DNA of 64,000 bases from Nelumbo lutea (Eukaryota; Streptophyta; Magnoliopsida; Proteales; Nelumbonaceae), in assembly GCA_022828595.1 (NCBI GenBank), contig JAKGHH010000002.1, positions 79,146,383 through 79,210,382 of the forward strand, read 5' to 3'. The number at the start of each line of letters is the position of its first letter. The stretch's first letter is position 1. Both the position numbers and the translations under genes were made by a program. Shown here one piece after another: positions 1 through 13,468 of the stretch. Below the pieces are notes generated by a model that did no database searches, was not told where the DNA came from, and worked only from the letters and a program-made list of their open reading frames with translations.

Positions 1-1610
1 TATTAAATCGAATCAAACCAAACCGTAATTTGTAGTTTGGTTTGGTTGAAATTTAAAACTGTTTGGTTGATTTTTAAATTTTAGAAATCAAACCAAACCA
101 AACCATAATCACATTGATACTCACATTCTAACCCCAATCACTTTGATAGTCATATAGGGGCGGAACTAGGATTTTTTATTGAGGGGGCCAAAGCCTAATA
201 AACATGGATAGGAGTGCCAAAAGATAGGATTTTCAAGGCATAGAGAGAGATGTGACTCCCCTCTACCACCCCTGGCTCCGCCCCTACTCACATAACGTAT
301 CAATTATAACAGTTTAATGATTTTATGGCGATTATAAGATAATATTTTATTATTTATTCAAGAATATATGTTAAGCCCAAAAGAATGGCCTAAACAGTAA
401 TAAATATCGCACCAAACCATAATAAAATAGTTTGATTTTATCTAAAAAACTGTCAAGTCATATTTTAGTGATTAAGTCTGAGATCTTTTCTAAATCACAC
501 CAAACCAAACCATCAACAACCCTAGAATCAACTAGAAATTAATTTTGTTGTCTGTTCCGCTATGTTACTATAATTGTCAAGTCCATTTATACACTTCCGT
601 TTTCTATTTTCATCACCAGGGGGTTTAAGACAACCAAAACCCCACGAACCCAGCAAGATAGTGTTTTGGGATTGGTATATCATATATGTATGCGCTGTTG
701 CATAACTTGCATTTAAGCCTAATCAGCAACACAAGGCGTGCACGTGCCATGTCCCCCCAATTGTACATCCTTTTTCTCAGAATTATATATACAAAATCTA
801 AAGTGGGTCATTTGGTGAAAACAATTACGGCTAGCTGCAAAGGGATTGTATTCATTTTGATATAGGTAGGTCCGGATATGATTTGTTTATATTCCAATTT
901 TAATTGAATTTAACACATTGTATGTATCCAATTAAAATTTAATAAGGATTGCAATTGGATATTGAATAGTGTAAGTAATTTAAACTAAAAATGATTAAAA
1001 GATTATATATTATTGATAAAAGAAACTAAAAATAAATGTTATAGATATTGTATTTCGTGAACAAAATGGATTGAAAATTACTTAAATAAAAATATAATAT
1101 AAATTTAAAGTATATGAACATATGTATTTAATCAAATCAAATTGGATTATGGTAGGGTTGAATCTACATTTGATCCATTTATAAACCGATTGAATTTGAA
1201 TCATCCTTTAAGGGATATGGAATTCGAATTTGGATTCAGACAATAAGTACGCTTTCCATCCCTGTGCCCTAGCTAATAACAACCAAAATAGCTAAACTGA
1301 ATGGTTTAATATTATTACCAAAAAAATATTACTTAATATTAACCATATGAAGGAGTTCGCCTCCTATTCAAAACTCTTCCCATATCATATTTTTTCTGCA
1401 TCATAGAATGACACGTCATTCAGCTCAGCTAATCCGGAAGGCATGATCAAATTGAGTTTTAGACGTGTTTGATAAGGTAGCTTTTTTTATTAGTGTTTTT
1501 CAATTAGAATAGACTATAGGATTGGACACTTTACAAAGTTCTTTATCATTTTCTGATGTAATCGGTTCTGGTCATGTATCATTTTTTGTGATGTATCAAT
1601 TTTTTTTTTG
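1..1610. other. AT-rich intergenic DNA
   Basis: No coding region is supported here. The first 120 bases contain several near-copies of AAACCAAACC/GGTTTGGTTT, which is simple repetitive DNA. A short inverted-repeat element (listed separately) lies at about 155-287. The rest is AT-rich with no recognisable protein homology on either strand. Confidence 0.6.
155..287. mobile_element. Small MITE with TAGGGGCGGA ends
   Basis: The left end TAGGGGCGGAACTAGG (about 156-171) and the right end CCTGGCTCCGCCCCTA (about 270-285) are inverted copies differing at two of 16 positions, about 130 bp apart. This is the structure of a non-autonomous DNA transposon. The element has no coding content. A longer, more diverged relative appears to lie at about 9519-10048. 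The superfamily is not determined. Confidence 0.6.
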
Positions 1611-1612
1611 CT

Positions 1613-3120
1613 AAGTGCCTCGTCATTTGACCTGTTCTCAGGAGATGATGGTGGAGCTCCCTAGTGGTGAACTGCCTGGTGGTGAGCTACTTGGTGACGA
1701 ACTCCCTGGTGGTGAGCTACCTGGTGATGAGCTCCTTGGTGGTGAGCTACTTGGTGACGAGCTACCTGGTGACGAGCTCCTTGATGGCCAACTACCTGGG
1801 GGAGAGGTATGCCAAGTTGGGGAGAGCTATGCCGAGCTGGGAGAGCTATGTCGAGTTGCTCGAGCTATGTCGAGCTAGGGAGAGCTAGGGAGAGCTATGC
1901 CAAGCTGGGGAGAGCTAGGACGAGCTGCCCGAGCTATGCCAAGCTGGGGAGAGCTATGCCGAACTCCCTGATGGCGAACTGCCCGGGGGAGAGCTATACT
2001 GAGCTCCCTGGTGGTGAGCTGCCTTGGTGGACTCGTCATTTGACCTGCTCCTAGGCAGCCTATAACTCAAGAGGATGGTGGAGCTCCCTAGTGTAGCGCA
2101 ACCCAACTGCCCTCTGCATGAGGTGATCTCCTCTCCTTTGTAGGCGGCAGGAGCTGAGGGACATGCGAGAACTCCATATTTTCCTCCTCTTTATAGGCGG
2201 CGGGAGTTGAGGAACCTACGAGAACTGAACCAGGGGGCCCGGGGGTATTTATCCGGCGGGGACTCTCCGATGCCTAAGTTAGCACTCTGATTGTTGTGAG
2301 CTTGAAATGATATTAGAGGAATGAGAGAACTAGAGAGCAGGGATTACCTCCATTTTTTCATTCTCTCCTTCTCCCTCTTGCCTTTGGGGATTGGAGTCCT
2401 TATATAGCGGTGTCCTGTCAAATCAGGCGTGATCGCCTTTGTCAAGTCAGGTACAACCACCTCTGTCTCTCTGCCACAGTTGTCGCTGTCAGAGCTAAGG
2501 CGACGGGTGCAAGCAACTGTTGCAGAGTACGGCTCTGCTAGGCAAGGCGCCACCTGGCAAGAGACGTGGGCGCGAGTCTCCAGATCTGTCAAGTACGGTT
2601 GTCAGGTAGGAGATCTTCCTGCGATATGCCAAACTGCTCTTTTGTACCTAGCTACCCTACAAGTAGCGAGCTTCCCAGGAGAGCTATGTCGAGCTGCTTG
2701 TGGTGAGCTCTACCGAGCTGCCTAACTCCTTGGTGGCGAGCCCCTTGGAGAGTTGCCTAGCTCCTTAGCGAGCTCTTTGGTGAGCTACCGAGCTCGTGGG
2801 GTATGCATGTCAAGTTTACTGATGGGCGTCTTATGGGTTGCCAGGTCGGCCAGGTCGACTAGGTCGGCCAAATCGGATCATGTGCCGGGTTGATCCAGGT
2901 CAGCTAGGTCGGCCAGGTCGGATCATGTGCCAGGTTGATCTAGGTCAGCTAGGTCGTGCGCAAGCCGCGCCAGGCAGTGCACAAGCCACACGCAGGCTGC
3001 TTGCAAGTCACGCGCCAGGTAGCGTGCATGCCGCGTGCCCAGGTGAGACACCAACTTGGTAAGTTGTTGCCTGGGTGTCACCTAATTGTCACGAGGTGCC
3101 ATATGTCACAATTTCACTGA
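1613..3120. repeat. GC-rich repeat block, probable LTR-retrotransposon debris
   Basis: This block is sharply more GC-rich than its surroundings. It contains (a) a minisatellite at about 1650-2060 built from 15-bp units such as GAGCTACCTGGTGAC; (b) a direct duplication of the segment starting CGTCATTTGACCTG at about 1621 and 2034; (c) a 45-bp tandem unit at about 2874-2963 containing GGATCATGTGCC; (d) on the minus strand near 2220-2280 the motif ACTTAGGCATCGGAGAGTCC followed by a CCGGGGG stretch, which resembles the transcript-start region of many plant Gypsy-type LTRs. Open frames through the minisatellite are repeat translations. LTR identity is inferred; no paired LTR was found. Confidence 0.45.
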
Positions 3121-4140
3121 AGGGCCAAATCTACCCTCATCATTTTCCATTTTTCAAATGTAGCGTATCAAGACGGAATTAAATACGAATATCCTGCATG
3201 CATAAAATTCTAAGATATATAATTGCCTGTGGCCCTATACAAATTATTATATATAAATTAAACAAACATAATTTTTACTCATTTATGTAAAATACTGGTA
3301 TACCTAATAATTATTTTCCTTTCAGTCCGAATGAATACAGTTTCAGTTTAACTTGTATTACCATTTTCAAAGGATTTGGTGTACAGTAACCAGCACAGGG
3401 AGGGTATCAGGTATGTGTGCTGCTGCTGCGGGCGCTTTTCTAACAAATACCCTACATTATTGAAATGGGTTCAAGTAGTAAAAATTTATCTTAAGTATAC
3501 AATAATGGATATGGCACTAAAAGAACGAAATTTGGGTTTATGCAACCGATTTCATAATATAATTTGGATAAGGTTTAGATGTATATACTATATATCAAAT
3601 CTTCTAGAATGTGCAAAATTGTGACTTCAGTGTTATATAGTAATTCATGTAAGAACATGTGTTATATTATATACATGTACAAAGTAAGAATTAAATCATA
3701 TATAACATATAGTATTTAAATTCAACTTTTATAATATGCATGAAAGTGAAGGTAAATATCTACCTTCAATTATATAATAATAATAATAATAATAATAATA
3801 TAAGCAAATAAATGAATTAGATCCAATCAATGTTTGGGTTCTCATTTCTCACTCTAATAATTAGTCTCATAATTATGAGAAACGAGTAATAAACTATTTC
3901 TTGTATTCAGATAAACCCAAAACCTCTTAAATAATCAGACAACACTCATCTTACCAGGCACCCACGTAGGAGACATGATGCATGTTGATTTGATGACACC
4001 TTATGGATGAATAAACAAGAGCTTGTGTAATGAGGGAAGAAAGAAACAAAACTGAGTTGGATTACTACGACGGCATGATGGTAACACGTGGTGTGTTGCT
4101 GCTGGTCATATTTCTTGTTTAAAATATAAAAGATGCATAT
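3121..4140. other. AT-rich intergenic DNA, no gene seen
   Basis: No protein homology is recognised. A (TAA)n microsatellite occupies about 3776-3801. The rest is AT-rich DNA with frequent stops in all frames. Confidence 0.55.
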
Positions 4141-5300
4141 ATAGGCTGTGTTTGGAATCGTGGGCGTTTTCTCACTAAACGCTGCGACATAGGTGATACA
4201 TAGGCATTTGGTCCGATAAACGTTTATTAGAGGTTAACCGGCTGTTTGGTGTGACCGTTTATCGAAAAAACACCGATAAATTGGTGGATTTTCGTGTAAT
4301 GATTCGTTATGGGAAGTGAAAATTTCTCGCTTCCCCCAATGGTTTAAACTCATGCCCCAAACCCTTACCATTATGCGAGAGGGGCTTTTCGCAAGGATAG
4401 CCACAGAGAGGGACTTGCGCAGGGAGATTTGCTTCTCACGCTGACCAGAGAGGGTGTGCCGCCGGTAAGTTTGCCATCAACCGCTACAAAATCCTTCTCC
4501 TCGACGCAGGCCATATGTTTCATACTGATCACTACGATTTTTTTTTTAATTTTTTTCTTTGTCTAGCAGCCCTAATTCGACGTGGTGTTGCAGTTGCAAT
4601 ACACCAGGAAGGTGCTTCGTTGCTGTTTATTTCCCGATCTGAATGGTATGTCATACCTACCCCTTCATCTGAAAGTCGATCATCTAATGAACTTTCCTTT
4701 GCTTCAATATGATGTTAACTCTGTTGTCTTCTTTCTTCTTCATTTCTAGGAGTCCATTGCAACTGCTTCGGGTATAGAAACAAGTGGTAAAGTTGGGAGT
4801 TGATAATCGAAGGGGACATGGGCTACAACTAACTACTCCTTTGAATGGTGCATCGATCAATTTAAGCTGATCTACGTGAAGTTAGTTTGGTGAATCTGTA
4901 CCAAACCAGATGATTAACAGTACATGTAGGCAAAGTCGGATGGGAGAAATTTCCATATCTTGTGCGAGTCAAATGTATGACAAATCTTGGAAGCTTGGTA
5001 TTCGTTGAATTCATATGACATTGAATGCACAAAGGGTATTTTCGACCATCGGCCCATATTGATCCCCTATACCTGTCATTTTAGCCGTTGGATGTGATTT
5101 TCATCCAAAAGCAACCGTTGGATTTCAAAATATATATGCGCAAAGGGTAATTTGGACCATTAAATTTCAAGATATGACACTCAAAAATCAAGGAGGGTAA
5201 TTTGGACCATTAATGGAAACTATTCATCAATGTATTGGATTGATGTGAAAGGCCCATCCTCTTAATTAGCTTGAGTTAATCAATTATATTTTTTACAATA
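4141..5300. other. Unassigned segment, possible transposon end and exon-like pieces
   Basis: The segment opens with a GGCTGTGTTTGGAATCGTGG-type sequence, a common way for plant DNA transposons to begin. A polypyrimidine tract ending in an AG acceptor (near 4567) precedes an exon-like stretch that ends at a GTATGT-type donor (near 4647). I could not match the translation to a known protein and found no matching inverted end downstream, so nothing firmer can be said. Confidence 0.3.
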
Positions 5301-5764
5301 ACACATCTCATGAAGTTGTTGGGAGATAGCTAGATAACCAATCCCTTCCATACAAATAAATACAAATATCGATCGGGAGCCTTGGTGTGGGACCGTAAGA
5401 GTACGTACGTGCTTCCCTAGTTCGTCATCCATTCACATCCTGATCATGCTTGCTTTGGATATTAAATAAATAAATAATTAATAATAATTAATTACTACTA
5501 CCAGTACATATACAAGAAATTAAAATTAAAAGCTCAAAGCAGACCTATGATCTGTCGACCAATGAGTAAGGATAGAAAAAGACATTTGAATTTGAATGCC
5601 TTTACTGGATGGCTTAATATTAGCGCGTATTTGGATGATGATGAATCATGAATGGTCTGTTTAGATATCCAAAACGCACAGCAACCCCTTCCTTCCAGAA
5701 GGTCAGAACTCCCGACCCTCACCTAAATTAAGGTCAAATCTCTCTCTAACCCTCACATATAAGA

Positions 5765-5910
5765 ATTGGCATCTGCTCTCCTCAGACAGGGCGTCTCACT
5801 ACGATCTCACAGGAAAAGTCCACCGTGCATTGAGAATATCTTCCATAAATAATAACATATAAGTATGGAGAGATATTCTCAATACATGATGGGATGTATC
5901 TGTGAGGTCA
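5765..5910. mobile_element. MITE family 2, copy 1
   Basis: A fold-back element: GATCTCACAGG...GCATTGAGAATATC on the left is mirrored by GATATTCTCAATACATG...CTGTGAGGTC on the right, around a short AT-rich loop. Related copies occur at about 19185-19300, 22540-22605 and 63010-63140, sharing the core CATTGAGAATATCT/AGATATTCTCAATACA. Confidence 0.6.
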
Positions 5911-5950
5911 GAAAAGAGAGGAACAAAAACAAATTAATTAAGCTATCTTA

Positions 5951-8900
5951 TTTTTTTTTTTTTTTTGTTTTTTTGTGGAAACTGAATTTTATTACAAACA
6001 AGGAAAAGCCAAACACTACAAACAAACTGAAACAGGCATGAAAAACAGAAGAAAAAAGCAAACAACTACAACAAAGGAAAACCAGAAAAAAGCCTACAAG
6101 CGATTGCAGAAAGCTAAGTCCAAATTAACTACATTAGAGAGACACAAGGGGCTAGCAAAACTAGATTCAAAATTCCTTGAAAAAACTATATCTGGCCGCT
6201 GTATGCACTGCTTGGTTTGCTTCCCTCGGACAGAATTGAACTGTAGAGTTTCTTCTAGATGTAACTTCTTTTATATCCCTGCACCAGAAGAGAATTTTCG
6301 GGTCTTCACAGCCATTAGCTTCATTTAAATAATCAACTAAAACTTTGCAATCGGATTCAAAAATGAGATCTGATTTGTTCATTTTATCTACAAAAACCAT
6401 CGCCTTTAGGAGAGCTTGAGCTTCTGATTTCAAAGGAGACAAAGCTTTTGATTTCCCAAAACCCACACCCCAGCAGCACCCCAAATGATCTCTGATAATG
6501 AAGCCAAAAGAAGCCTGTCTTGAAAATTCCAAAAAACCACCATCAATATTAACCTTCACGATGCCTTGTTTTGGTGGAGTCCTAAAAACATCATTCTTTT
6601 TCTAGCTAATCTTGGAAGAGCTTTTTGATCTCTACTGCCAGAAATGATATCTCTCCATTATTGACCTACAAATTTGAGATATGACAACAAAGGAATTTGG
6701 ATTTTCATTTTCAAAATAAGATAACTTTCTATCTTTCTAGATACTCCATAAAACATAAGCAATGTCTGCTAATTTTTCCAGATGAGTCTTTCCAAGACTG
6801 AGGAGAATATGTGCTAACCAGTCCTTGAAACTTTGGAAGTTTTGACTGGAATTTGGATTAATACCAACACCAGACCCAACCAAATGCATCTTGATTTATC
6901 ATAAAAGAGTAGAGCATGGGTAATTGTTTATATTTCTTTTACACATCTTCCACAAATATTAGAGCCACTTATACCCCTTTTTGCAAGATTTTCTTTAACA
7001 GCTAAACCATTTACACAACATCTCCAGAGGAAATGTTTGATTTTTGGTTTTGATGGAAGACTCCACACCAAATTCCAGAATTTTTTAATTTGTGTGGAGT
7101 CTTCAGGAATTGTTGGGTTTTCTTCTTGCATTTGTTTAGCTAGGAAGTAAGTTGATCTAACTGTGAATTTTCCATTTTTGTTACCTAGCCAGATTAATTT
7201 GTCATTCCATTTAGCTCAGATGCCCTTAATTTCTCACTGCTTTGATGCCTTGGGCCCATTAATTTGAAACCACTTATGTTTGGAATCCAGGGATCCTCCC
7301 ACACTTTTATATTGGTTCCATTACCCACTTTCCAGCAAAAGCCTTTTTCTATAACTTTCCTCCCCTCTAAGACACTCCTCCACCCCCATGAAGGTTCGCT
7401 TTTTAGCTTTGCGTGGGTGAAATGGTGGTCAGGGTAATACTTTTCTTGCAAAACCCTTGCCCATGAGCTATTAGTCTCTGAGCAAAGTCTCCAGGCCAAT
7501 TTGGAGAGAAGAGCAAGATCAAAAGCTCTGGGGTCTCTAAAGTCTAATCCCCCATTTGATTTGTTTTGGCAAATTTGATTCCAATTTACCCATCTTACAT
7601 TTCTTTTCTCCTCTTGATCTCCCCACCAGAAATATTTTTGGCTTTTTGCCAAAGAATTGCATATGCTCTTTGGGAGAAGGAAGCAAGACATAACATAGGT
7701 TGGAATAACTGTGAAGACTGGTTTCATTAGGACCTCTTTTCCTGCTTGGGAAAGCAGAGATCCTCTCCAACCCTCGGCTTTGTTTGATACCCTCTTTGAG
7801 ATATGCTCAAAGTTTTGTTTTTTTTCCCATTGACCAGAGGATGGGATCCTAGATAAGTAGTAGGCTTTTCTACCTTTTTCATTTTAAGAATTTTTTAACC
7901 TAGGATGCATGTTTTTGCTATAGAAGACTTCTGATTTTTTTATAATTCACCTGTTGTCCTAAGGCTCTTTCAAAGAGGGAGATTGCTTCCAGCAAAGCAT
8001 TAGCTTCCTTGGAATTTGCTTTAGAGAAAAAGTAATTGTGATATACAAAAAACAAATGAGATATTGTTGGAGCTAGGAACAAGTTATTAGGGAATTTCAT
8101 CCCTTCACCACTGTCTACTAAGAAGGTTGCAATTGGAATAAGGTTGGCAGGGAAGATGACCTCTTTAATTTTCTATTGTTGTTGTTGTTCTTCATCACTA
8201 TCACTATTATCATTGTTGTTGCTATTGCTATTGTTGTTCTTCTTCTTATCATTCCTTCCATAGTCTATGACAGTCCATAGTAATAGACTTCTGAGTCACT
8301 TTTTTCTTTATAATAGATGAGAAGACTTCTGAGTACAGGAGGAAGAGGTAAGGGGGATAGGGGGTCTCCTTGCCTTAGACCTCTTTGAGGGTAAATTTTT
8401 TTTATGGGAATCCATTTACTAAGATCTGATAGGAAACTATGAATACACACTTCATGATCCAAGCAATAAATTTATTACCAAAACCCATCCTTTGCATAGT
8501 TAACTTCAAAAAATCTCATTCAACTCTATCATAGGCCTTGCTCATATCTAGATTAACTGTCATGAAGCCTTGTTTAGTTTTTGTATGAGTCATATAGTGC
8601 ATTACTTCATTGGCAATTAAAATATTATCAGTTATAGCTCTCCCAAGGATAAAGGCACTCTGGTTTTCTGATATTATGCCATCTAAAATAGGCTTCATCC
8701 TGTTTACCAAAATTTTTGCAATTATTTTGTAAACAGTATTGCACAAACTAATTGGTCTGAATTGAGAAGCTTCTTCCAGATTTTTGACCTTTAGAATTAG
8801 AGCTATGAAGGTTGAATTGAGATCTCTATTCATTTCTCCTGAGTTAAAAAATGCTAAGACCTCTTTTACTACATCATCCTTCACAGTTTCCTATAAAGTT

Positions 8901-9410
8901 TGAAAGAATAAGTTTAGGAAACCATCCAATCCCAGGGCTTTCCTAGGAGCCATTTGGAACAAGGCTTCCTTAATATCCTCTTCTGGGACATCCATTTCTA
9001 GGCTTTCACTGTGAGAATTATTTAAAATAGTATGGAAGCCTTGTAGAGCCAAGTCTATATCTGTAGGCGTAGAAGATGTTTAAATTTTTTGGAAGTGATT
9101 TTTCATAATTTTTTGAATATTTTCTTGCCCCTCTATCCACTCACCATTTTCATTTTTCAGTTTCAAATTTCTATTTTTTGCTCTCTTTCTAATTATTTTA
9201 TTATGGAAAAGTCCTGTATTTTTATCCCCAAACTTTAACCAGTTAACCCTAGCTTTTTGGGCCCACATGATTTCTTTTTAACCATTCATCTAATTGTTGT
9301 TCAATTTAATTTACTTTTGCTTGATCATAATTAGATCCATTTTTTCCCTTTCTATAGTGAGCTCCCCCCTAAAATTCTCTATGCACAACTTGTTCCAATT
9401 TCTCAATGAT
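5951..9410 (-). mobile_element. 5'-truncated L1-type LINE (RT, zf-RVT, RNase H), decayed
   Basis: Read on the minus strand, broken frames give in order: the region before the RT core (9080-9268); RT core with FRPISLCNTVYKIIAK and LDMSKAYDRVE (8516-8884); RT motif QRGLRQGDPLSP (about 8350-8400); the catalytic FADD region, here altered to FVYHN (about 8035-8050); a thumb/connection part (7194-7727); a zinc-finger-type zf-RVT piece (6928-7131); and an RNase H domain starting MKVNIDGGFLEF and containing CPREANQAVH (6167-6559). The 3' poly(A) is visible as a T-run at 5951 on the plus strand. The AP-endonuclease and ORF1 are missing, so the copy is 5'-truncated. Frameshifts, stops and the lost Asp pair show it is inactive. 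It belongs to the same family as the plus-strand LINE at 31133. The 5' boundary is approximate, and no target duplication was found. Confidence 0.9.
6167..6559 (-). pseudogene. LINE RNase H domain fragment (RVT_3-like)
   Basis: This 130-residue open frame carries the plant-LINE RNase H-like fold. It has the first acidic strand NIDGGF, the central KSEAQALLKA segment (catalytic Glu), ESDCK (catalytic Asp) and the C-terminal PREANQAVHTAA signature. It is the 3'-most coding part of the truncated LINE at 5951-9410 and lies directly upstream of the element's poly(A) tail. It is the best preserved part of a dead element and should not be annotated as a host gene. Confidence 0.85.
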
Positions 9411-9518
9411 CACTAGGACCAATAAGACGCTTCACACATACACACATATATGTAATTAATATTGCAAACTTAACTTAGGAGAGAATTGTCATTGTAACAA
9501 TATAATACTAGGGACCAA

Positions 9519-10048
9519 TGGAGGAGATAGGGATTTTCTTTTTGAGGCCGAATTATATAGATATTTTTTACTTATGGTAATGAAAAAAATTATGTTAAGT
9601 CAATTACATTATATAGATTTGCAACATGAACAATATTACTATAGAAAGTTAGAAATGCATAAATGATATTTAGGGTGAGAGGGCTTCCATATCTGTTGGT
9701 TATAGGCTTTGCGGCAACTCCCAAATCCCATAACTACTACTTAATTTTCAACGTAATTGGCTTATTTTTCCTATGGTCTATGTTCTTGGAAAAAAAAAAC
9801 AAGAAGATGAGATAAAGAATAAATAGGACCCGGAGAGAAATAGGGTATGAGGTTTTGGATCTATTATGGGGTTTTTATGAAAAATAAATAAATAATTTCT
9901 TTTTTCTTATAAATTTGGGAGTTAAGTGGAGGGGCATTAGAGAGTTAGAGAACACTCCTTAATATTTTTGTTTAGCTAGTGGAAGGTCTATTGGTTTTGT
10001 TTAGGGGGGGCAAGGACCCCCCCCCAACTTTATACTTCGCTCCGCCCC
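9519..10048. mobile_element. Possible larger relative of the TAGGGGCGGA MITE
   Basis: The right end, CTCCGCCCCTTCC near 10030-10050, matches the end of the small MITE at 155-287, and the interior near it has the same G-rich/C-rich pattern. The left end (GGAGGAGATAGGGATTTTC near 9520) is a diverged inverse match. CTAGGGAC on the left and CCAGGGAC on the right may be a degraded target duplication. There is no coding content. Confidence 0.4.
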
Positions 10049-10049
10049 T

Positions 10050-12000
10050 TCCAGGGACTGTGGTGAGGTGACTACAAGGACTCCATGAGACCCATGATTG
10101 CCTTAATGGAAATAAGTACATGAAGGAGCCAAGTAAAGCTCCTGTTGGGAATGATCCCCATGTTTTTTCTTGTGCAAATCAAAGAGATTTTAATAATAAA
10201 TAACAAGCATGTAATAATGAAACAAACAATTACATACAAAGCAAGCAACACTAGTAGACACCAAAATTTACATGAAAAACTCATTAATGTAAGGGTAAAA
10301 ACTACGGAACCAAAATCCAAATAATTTACTATCAATAATGAAAATGGGATATGATATATTTCTATCTAGTCACAGGTAGATGATAAACGTCAAAGAAGTT
10401 CTCAGATTCCAATAACAAAAACATCAACAAAATGGATAGCAAACAAGGTGTTTCTCACCAAGAGTGAAAGCATAAAAAGGAAGCAAGAAGAGATACTGAA
10501 AAAAATGGATTTGGCTTTTTCGTTTCAATTCTTGTAAATCTTCTTCTTCTTCCCAAAAAACCTTCTTCTCAATACCATTTTCTTTCTCTAATACTTTCTC
10601 TTACCTTTATGTTATGCTTGATTTGAAGGAAAAAGTAAGAAAAGGAAAGGAAATATAAGAAAACCTATACAAGATTTGTAAAAGCTTCCCTACATTTCTC
10701 TTCATTTTGCTATTTTTTAATTCAAACCAAACACAACTTAGAGAACTGTTAGCATTGAGAGAGTAGTGAATGAACTATTCAAATTCACTGGGTAGCCAAG
10801 GGCGTATTGGGTAGCGATGGGTCTTTTAAATTTTCCTTATTGTCCTGATACACTTTTTCTTCCTTTTGTCTTTATTGACTTGTGGTCCCACGCCCACCTC
10901 ACGAGGGGGACAACCCAACAGCTCCCCATCTGGAATTCTGGATTGCTGCAATGCTGTTCTAATAAAGAAACTATTCACAACCCATCGCTGATCAAGTCGG
11001 TCCAACCAGTAATCCAATGACCCAATGATAATGTTGGTTTGGGTCAATTCTAATCATAATATCAAAAAAAAAAAAAAAAAACCATTGACCTGATCAAATT
11101 GTTGACATGTCTAATTTGTTTTAAGGGAGATTTGTTTCTTTTTTTTTTTTTTTAATTCTTCTATTATAATGTTATAATGATAGTATGGAATAACTCGGAC
11201 AATTCAATCGTTGATCCATTGACCAAAAGAAAAGAACAGTTGAGCCTCGTTGCTTTCGTATGCCTGGCAAGACTGTCGTTTTGCTTCAAATAACCTCCCA
11301 TGTAATAAAGAAACCAATGTTGTGAGGTTCAGATTGGATTGGACGATTGGGCCGCTTGGACCATCAACTAGAAGCGAAAAATGGATTCTATTACATGGAG
11401 GTAGGGGTGTTAATTGGACCAGATTTCGTCCAATCTGATTCAGTCTAATATGAATTTTTATAAATGGATAAGGTCCAATCCAATCCAATGAATATTTTAA
11501 ACCATTTTGAACTGGTCTAATTTAACATCTGGACCATCTAATTTGTTCAAATTAGTTTTAATTTAGATTGATACTAAGTCAAACCCAATCTATTGACACC
11601 TGTTTTTTTAATGGACCAGATATTGGTTCAATCCCACCCAGTCTAATGTAAATCGATTACGATGGACTAGGTCCAACCCAATTCAATAAGTAAACGATTA
11701 AATCTGGATTGATCCAATGCAATATATCTTATTAATGGTATGTCCAAATAAATTTTAATTTGAACAGGATCCAACCTAAAACCGGTCCATTAACACCTTA
11801 GATGGAGGTTTCTTAGATATATTAATTTGGTCAAAATTAGTACAAATTAATAGGTCACTATTTCAAACTTATTTTAAAAATATTTATTATTTGATTTTTT
11901 TCATCTCTTAATTGAACGATTGTGGAATGCTAAGAATCAGCTGTGACCAACTGACCAAATACCACAACCCTACAGCCGGAGACCATAATGTATTAAACAA
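10050..12000. other. Unassigned DNA, LTR-like start, simple repeats
   Basis: No gene is recognised. TGTTGGGAATGATCCCCATG at about 10143 resembles the beginning of a plant Copia-type LTR, but no matching end or internal domains were found. From 11390 to 11800 the sequence repeats GGTCCAATCCAAT-like words (TGGACC, CCAATC), a low-complexity tract. T- and A-runs lie at 11067-11081 and 11136-11153. Confidence 0.35.
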
Positions 12001-13310
12001 ATTATTAACATGCGGACAACACAAACACCAACTATAGGCGGTTTAATTTATTGATAAGCCTAGGTAGCTGAGCTAATGTATAGCTTTTCAATTGCCAACT
12101 CTCAGATTGAAGCTTGGAGAGATTAGTCTTTATCTTATCTACAATCTCTTCAATTTTATCCAGTATAGGTTTAACCAGCTCACCTGACGTTGCTTTTGAT
12201 TCATGGGAAATCTAATAACCGGAATTGACCTACATGTGCATCTAAGTTGATCTAACCCAATAAAACCACCTGATATTCCTTTACACAAGCTGCTACTTTA
12301 AACTGGTTCTCCCTATGACCCTATAGCTGGAATAAGGTAGGTCAGGATTTTATGATGAGTCACGAAGGTATTCATCAAATGCCGAAAAAACGAATTGAAC
12401 CAAGAAAAGTGAATCAAAAACAACCGATTAACCAAACCTGTATATAACAAATAGATAAATATTCATATATTTATTTTTAATATATTATAAATATAAGAAT
12501 CCAAAAAATGAAAAATCAAATGTTTGGCTTTGGTTCAGAATATTACAAAAGCTGAAGGGTATACCCACTGTTTGGTTAACCAAGCTATGGACACCCCTAT
12601 TAACCAATCAAGAAGATGGCCTTAAGGATTTCGAAGAATTCTCCAATGTGGCAATGTTGTTATTAATATATTAATTTTATACATTTTTACCAGGTTTCTC
12701 AAAGATAGTTGGTCATTATATAATCGGATGTAGAGCCACATTTGTGTTTTTTATTTAATAGTATTCTAAGAAATTGTTCTATTCATCATATCACAACTAT
12801 GTCAATTGACACTAAAACTAAAGTGCCACCCAGAAAGCCAGCACCAAATTACATCATCTCCTGAAAGATGCGGATGCCTACTTGACTTTTATTTCATATA
12901 TTAGTCTAGTTAATTAAACTACATTTCACCCCCAGTTTATTTGCTTAAACGCCAAGGGGATGAAATGCAACATGGTAGGGAAATAGTATTGTTTTATGTT
13001 GGTTATAAAATGCGTTGCCTTGGGTTGTGCATTTTAACGATTCTTTTGATGACTGGCACTTAATACCGTAATTAACAGAACAGCCCAAGAACGCTTATAA
13101 ATGGAATTTCAAAAAAGAAAAGAACAACAAAAAAGTTGTGGAAATCAGACTGGTCAAGGGATAGCACTTTGGGTTTTTGCTGGTGGTCTGAATCACTGAA
13201 GGTTATTAATGCTCATTTTTTATTTAATTCGATAAAATTAAATTTCTGTTTCCATTATGAATACAATTACAACCAGGTCAATTAACTTTAAGGCCTAGTT
13301 CATTTTTCGG
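12001..13310. other. AT-rich intergenic DNA, no gene seen
   Basis: All frames are short and show no recognisable domains. No paired inverted or direct ends were detected by eye. Confidence 0.5.
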
Positions 13311-13468
13311 TAAGTTATTTATATGGGTAAATGCAATTACTTAGGTAAGTTTTTCCTACCCAAGTAAGTGCATTTATCCATGTCTTTTATTTCTCGTGTA
13401 AATAAGGCAATGACCATTTTAGTCATAGAAATCTATTATTGAAATGGACATTTTTGTTCCATTCAAAT

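Noticed and set aside
1615..2054. Overlapping 74-87-residue frames rich in Glu-Leu-Gly
   Set aside because: They are translations of the 15-bp minisatellite in more than one frame; no start context, homology or gene structure.
8265..8884. Reverse-transcriptase frames as possible host genes
   Set aside because: They line up in order with other LINE domains and a 3' T-run, with stops and frameshifts between them; parts of one dead retroelement.
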